From Paenibacillus whitsoniae (GTDB lineage Bacteria; Bacillota; Bacilli; Paenibacillales; NBRC-103111), in NCBI RefSeq assembly GCF_003955665.1, contig NZ_RXHU01000039.1, positions 4,166-68,165 of the forward strand: DNA of 64,000 nt. Reading direction: 5' to 3'. Below the pieces are notes generated by a model that did no database searches, was not told where the DNA came from, and was given only the letters and a program-made list of their open reading frames with translations. Position 1 is the stretch's first letter, and each line of letters starts with the position of its first letter. A program made the translations under genes and the position numbers. Positions 63,332-64,000 of the stretch are shown here, in pieces.

Positions 63332-64000
63332 TTATCTTTTACCCGGATCGTACGGCTCACCCAGCGCGGAAGGCGCTTTGGAGCGGCCGACGGCGCCGGC
63401 CAGCACGAGAATCGTGAGCACATACGGCAGCATGTACAGGAACTCCTGCGGAATGTGCTTCGAGAATTCGAACAACCGTAGGAAGTTGTTGAGCGCCTGC
63501 GCCATCCCGAAGAACATCGCAGCCCCGAACGCACCAAACGGATGCCATTTGCCAAAAATCATCGCCGCCATGGCGATGAAGCCCTGGCCGGAGATCGTGT
63601 TGTGCGAGAACGCGCTCGTCGTGGTGAGCGTAATCGTCGCGCCGCCCAGCCCGGCGAACAAGCCGCTGAGCATCACCGCGATATAGCGGATGCGCTTCAC
63701 CTTGATCCCGTTCGTATCCGCGGCGCTCGGATGCTCGCCGACGGCGCGCAGGCGCAGGCCGAACGGGGTTTTGAACAAGACGTAGTACGTCACGCCGACA
63801 AGGATGAGCGCAATGTACGTCGTCGGGTAAGCGGTAAAGATCGCATTCCCCAGATAAGGGATGTCCGCCAGAAGCGGAATCCGCCACTTGGAGAAGACAT
63901 CGTTCAACGTGTCGGTTTGACCTGCGCCGTTGAACAGCATTTTGACCAGATAGATCGTCACGCCTGCCGCCAGGAAGTTGATCACGACGCCGCTGACAAC
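63332..64000 (-). CDS. Nucleoside-type ABC transporter permease, C-terminal part
   Basis: About 223 residues are visible. The frame is open to the right edge, so the N-terminus lies outside. Segments such as TPFGLRLRAVGEHPSAADTN, GIKVKRIRYIAVMLSGLFAG and GFIAMAAMIFGKWHPFGAFG are typical of the second permease of BmpA-dependent nucleoside ABC transporters (NupQ/YufQ-like, branched-chain permease fold). It would form a channel for purine nucleosides with a binding lipoprotein, an ATPase and a first permease that should lie beyond the window. Confidence 0.85.
   Translation of the reverse strand, partial: VVSGVVINFLAAGVTIYLVKMLFNGAGQTDTLNDVFSKWRIPLLADIPYLGNAIFTAYPTTYIALILVGVTYYVLFKTPFGLRLRAVGEHPSAADTNGIKVKRIRYIAVMLSGLFAGLGGATITLTTTSAFSHNTISGQGFIAMAAMIFGKWHPFGAFGAAMFFGMAQALNNFLRLFEFSKHIPQEFLYMLPYVLTILVLAGAVGRSKAPSALGEPYDPGKR

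Noticed and set aside
63211-63555. N-terminal extension of the large hybrid kinase to 63555
   Set aside because: The extra 115 codons are arginine- and serine-rich, run antisense through the permease gene and its terminator, and a TTG with a good ribosome site starts the real transmembrane N-terminus.

Overview
The window looks like a chromosomal segment of a Paenibacillaceae-type Firmicute, most likely Paenibacillus or a close relative. The reasons are a moderate-to-high GC content, strong AGGAGG-type ribosome binding sites, frequent TTG and GTG starts, SLH-anchored surface proteins, a ywqB-ywqA-like SWIM/SNF2 pair, a TPP-riboswitch tenA, a Firmicute-type GalT, and many small one-component regulators. 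No rRNA, tRNA, phage, insertion sequence or CRISPR array was recognised.

Layout. 0-14.7 kb: small membrane proteins, a CPBP protease, a KtrB-like K+ channel subunit, two MFS exporters, and several regulator/target modules (LysR-MFS, PadR with a small protein, TetR-SRPBCC-flavoprotein, TetR-DUF4188), several with visible operator palindromes. 14.7-21 kb: one 2119-residue secreted protein with a vWA domain, Ig/cadherin-like repeats and C-terminal SLH domains. 21-31 kb: a small membrane pair, an FNT-channel/lactate dehydrogenase operon, a nuclease-like/HTH gene, sulfurtransferase, acetyltransferases, pterin dehydratase and RecQ. 31-44 kb: SWIM/SNF2 helicase operon, a c-di-GMP block (EAL protein, hybrid kinase, GGDEF protein), an MFS permease, and a UMP-kinase paralogue behind a leader peptide and terminator. 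44-53 kb: a toxin-antitoxin-like pair, acetyltransferases, a nitrilase, a quinone oxidoreductase and tenA. 53-64 kb: a phospholipase-like protein, galK-galE-galT with a divergent AraC regulator, a large hybrid kinase, and the edge of a nucleoside ABC transporter.

The most unusual signal is in the intergenic DNA. Five gaps (about 4.9, 28.9, 48.1, 54.1 and 59.5 kb) each hold four near-palindromes 19-26 bp long. Their start-to-start spacing is almost fixed at 52-62-52 bp, that is about 5, 6 and 5 helical turns. A sixth gap (36.3 kb) has 52-73-51, and a seventh (25.0 kb) has three elements at 51-52 bp. The palindrome sequence is shared within a cluster but differs between clusters, except that the clusters at 28.9 and 59.5 kb use the same one. 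All lie just beyond gene 3' ends, mostly between convergent genes. I know of no named element with this architecture. Other oddities are a 207-nt in-frame insertion splitting an acetyltransferase motif, a leader-peptide/terminator overlap, and a tandem array apparently derived from a gene's 3' end.
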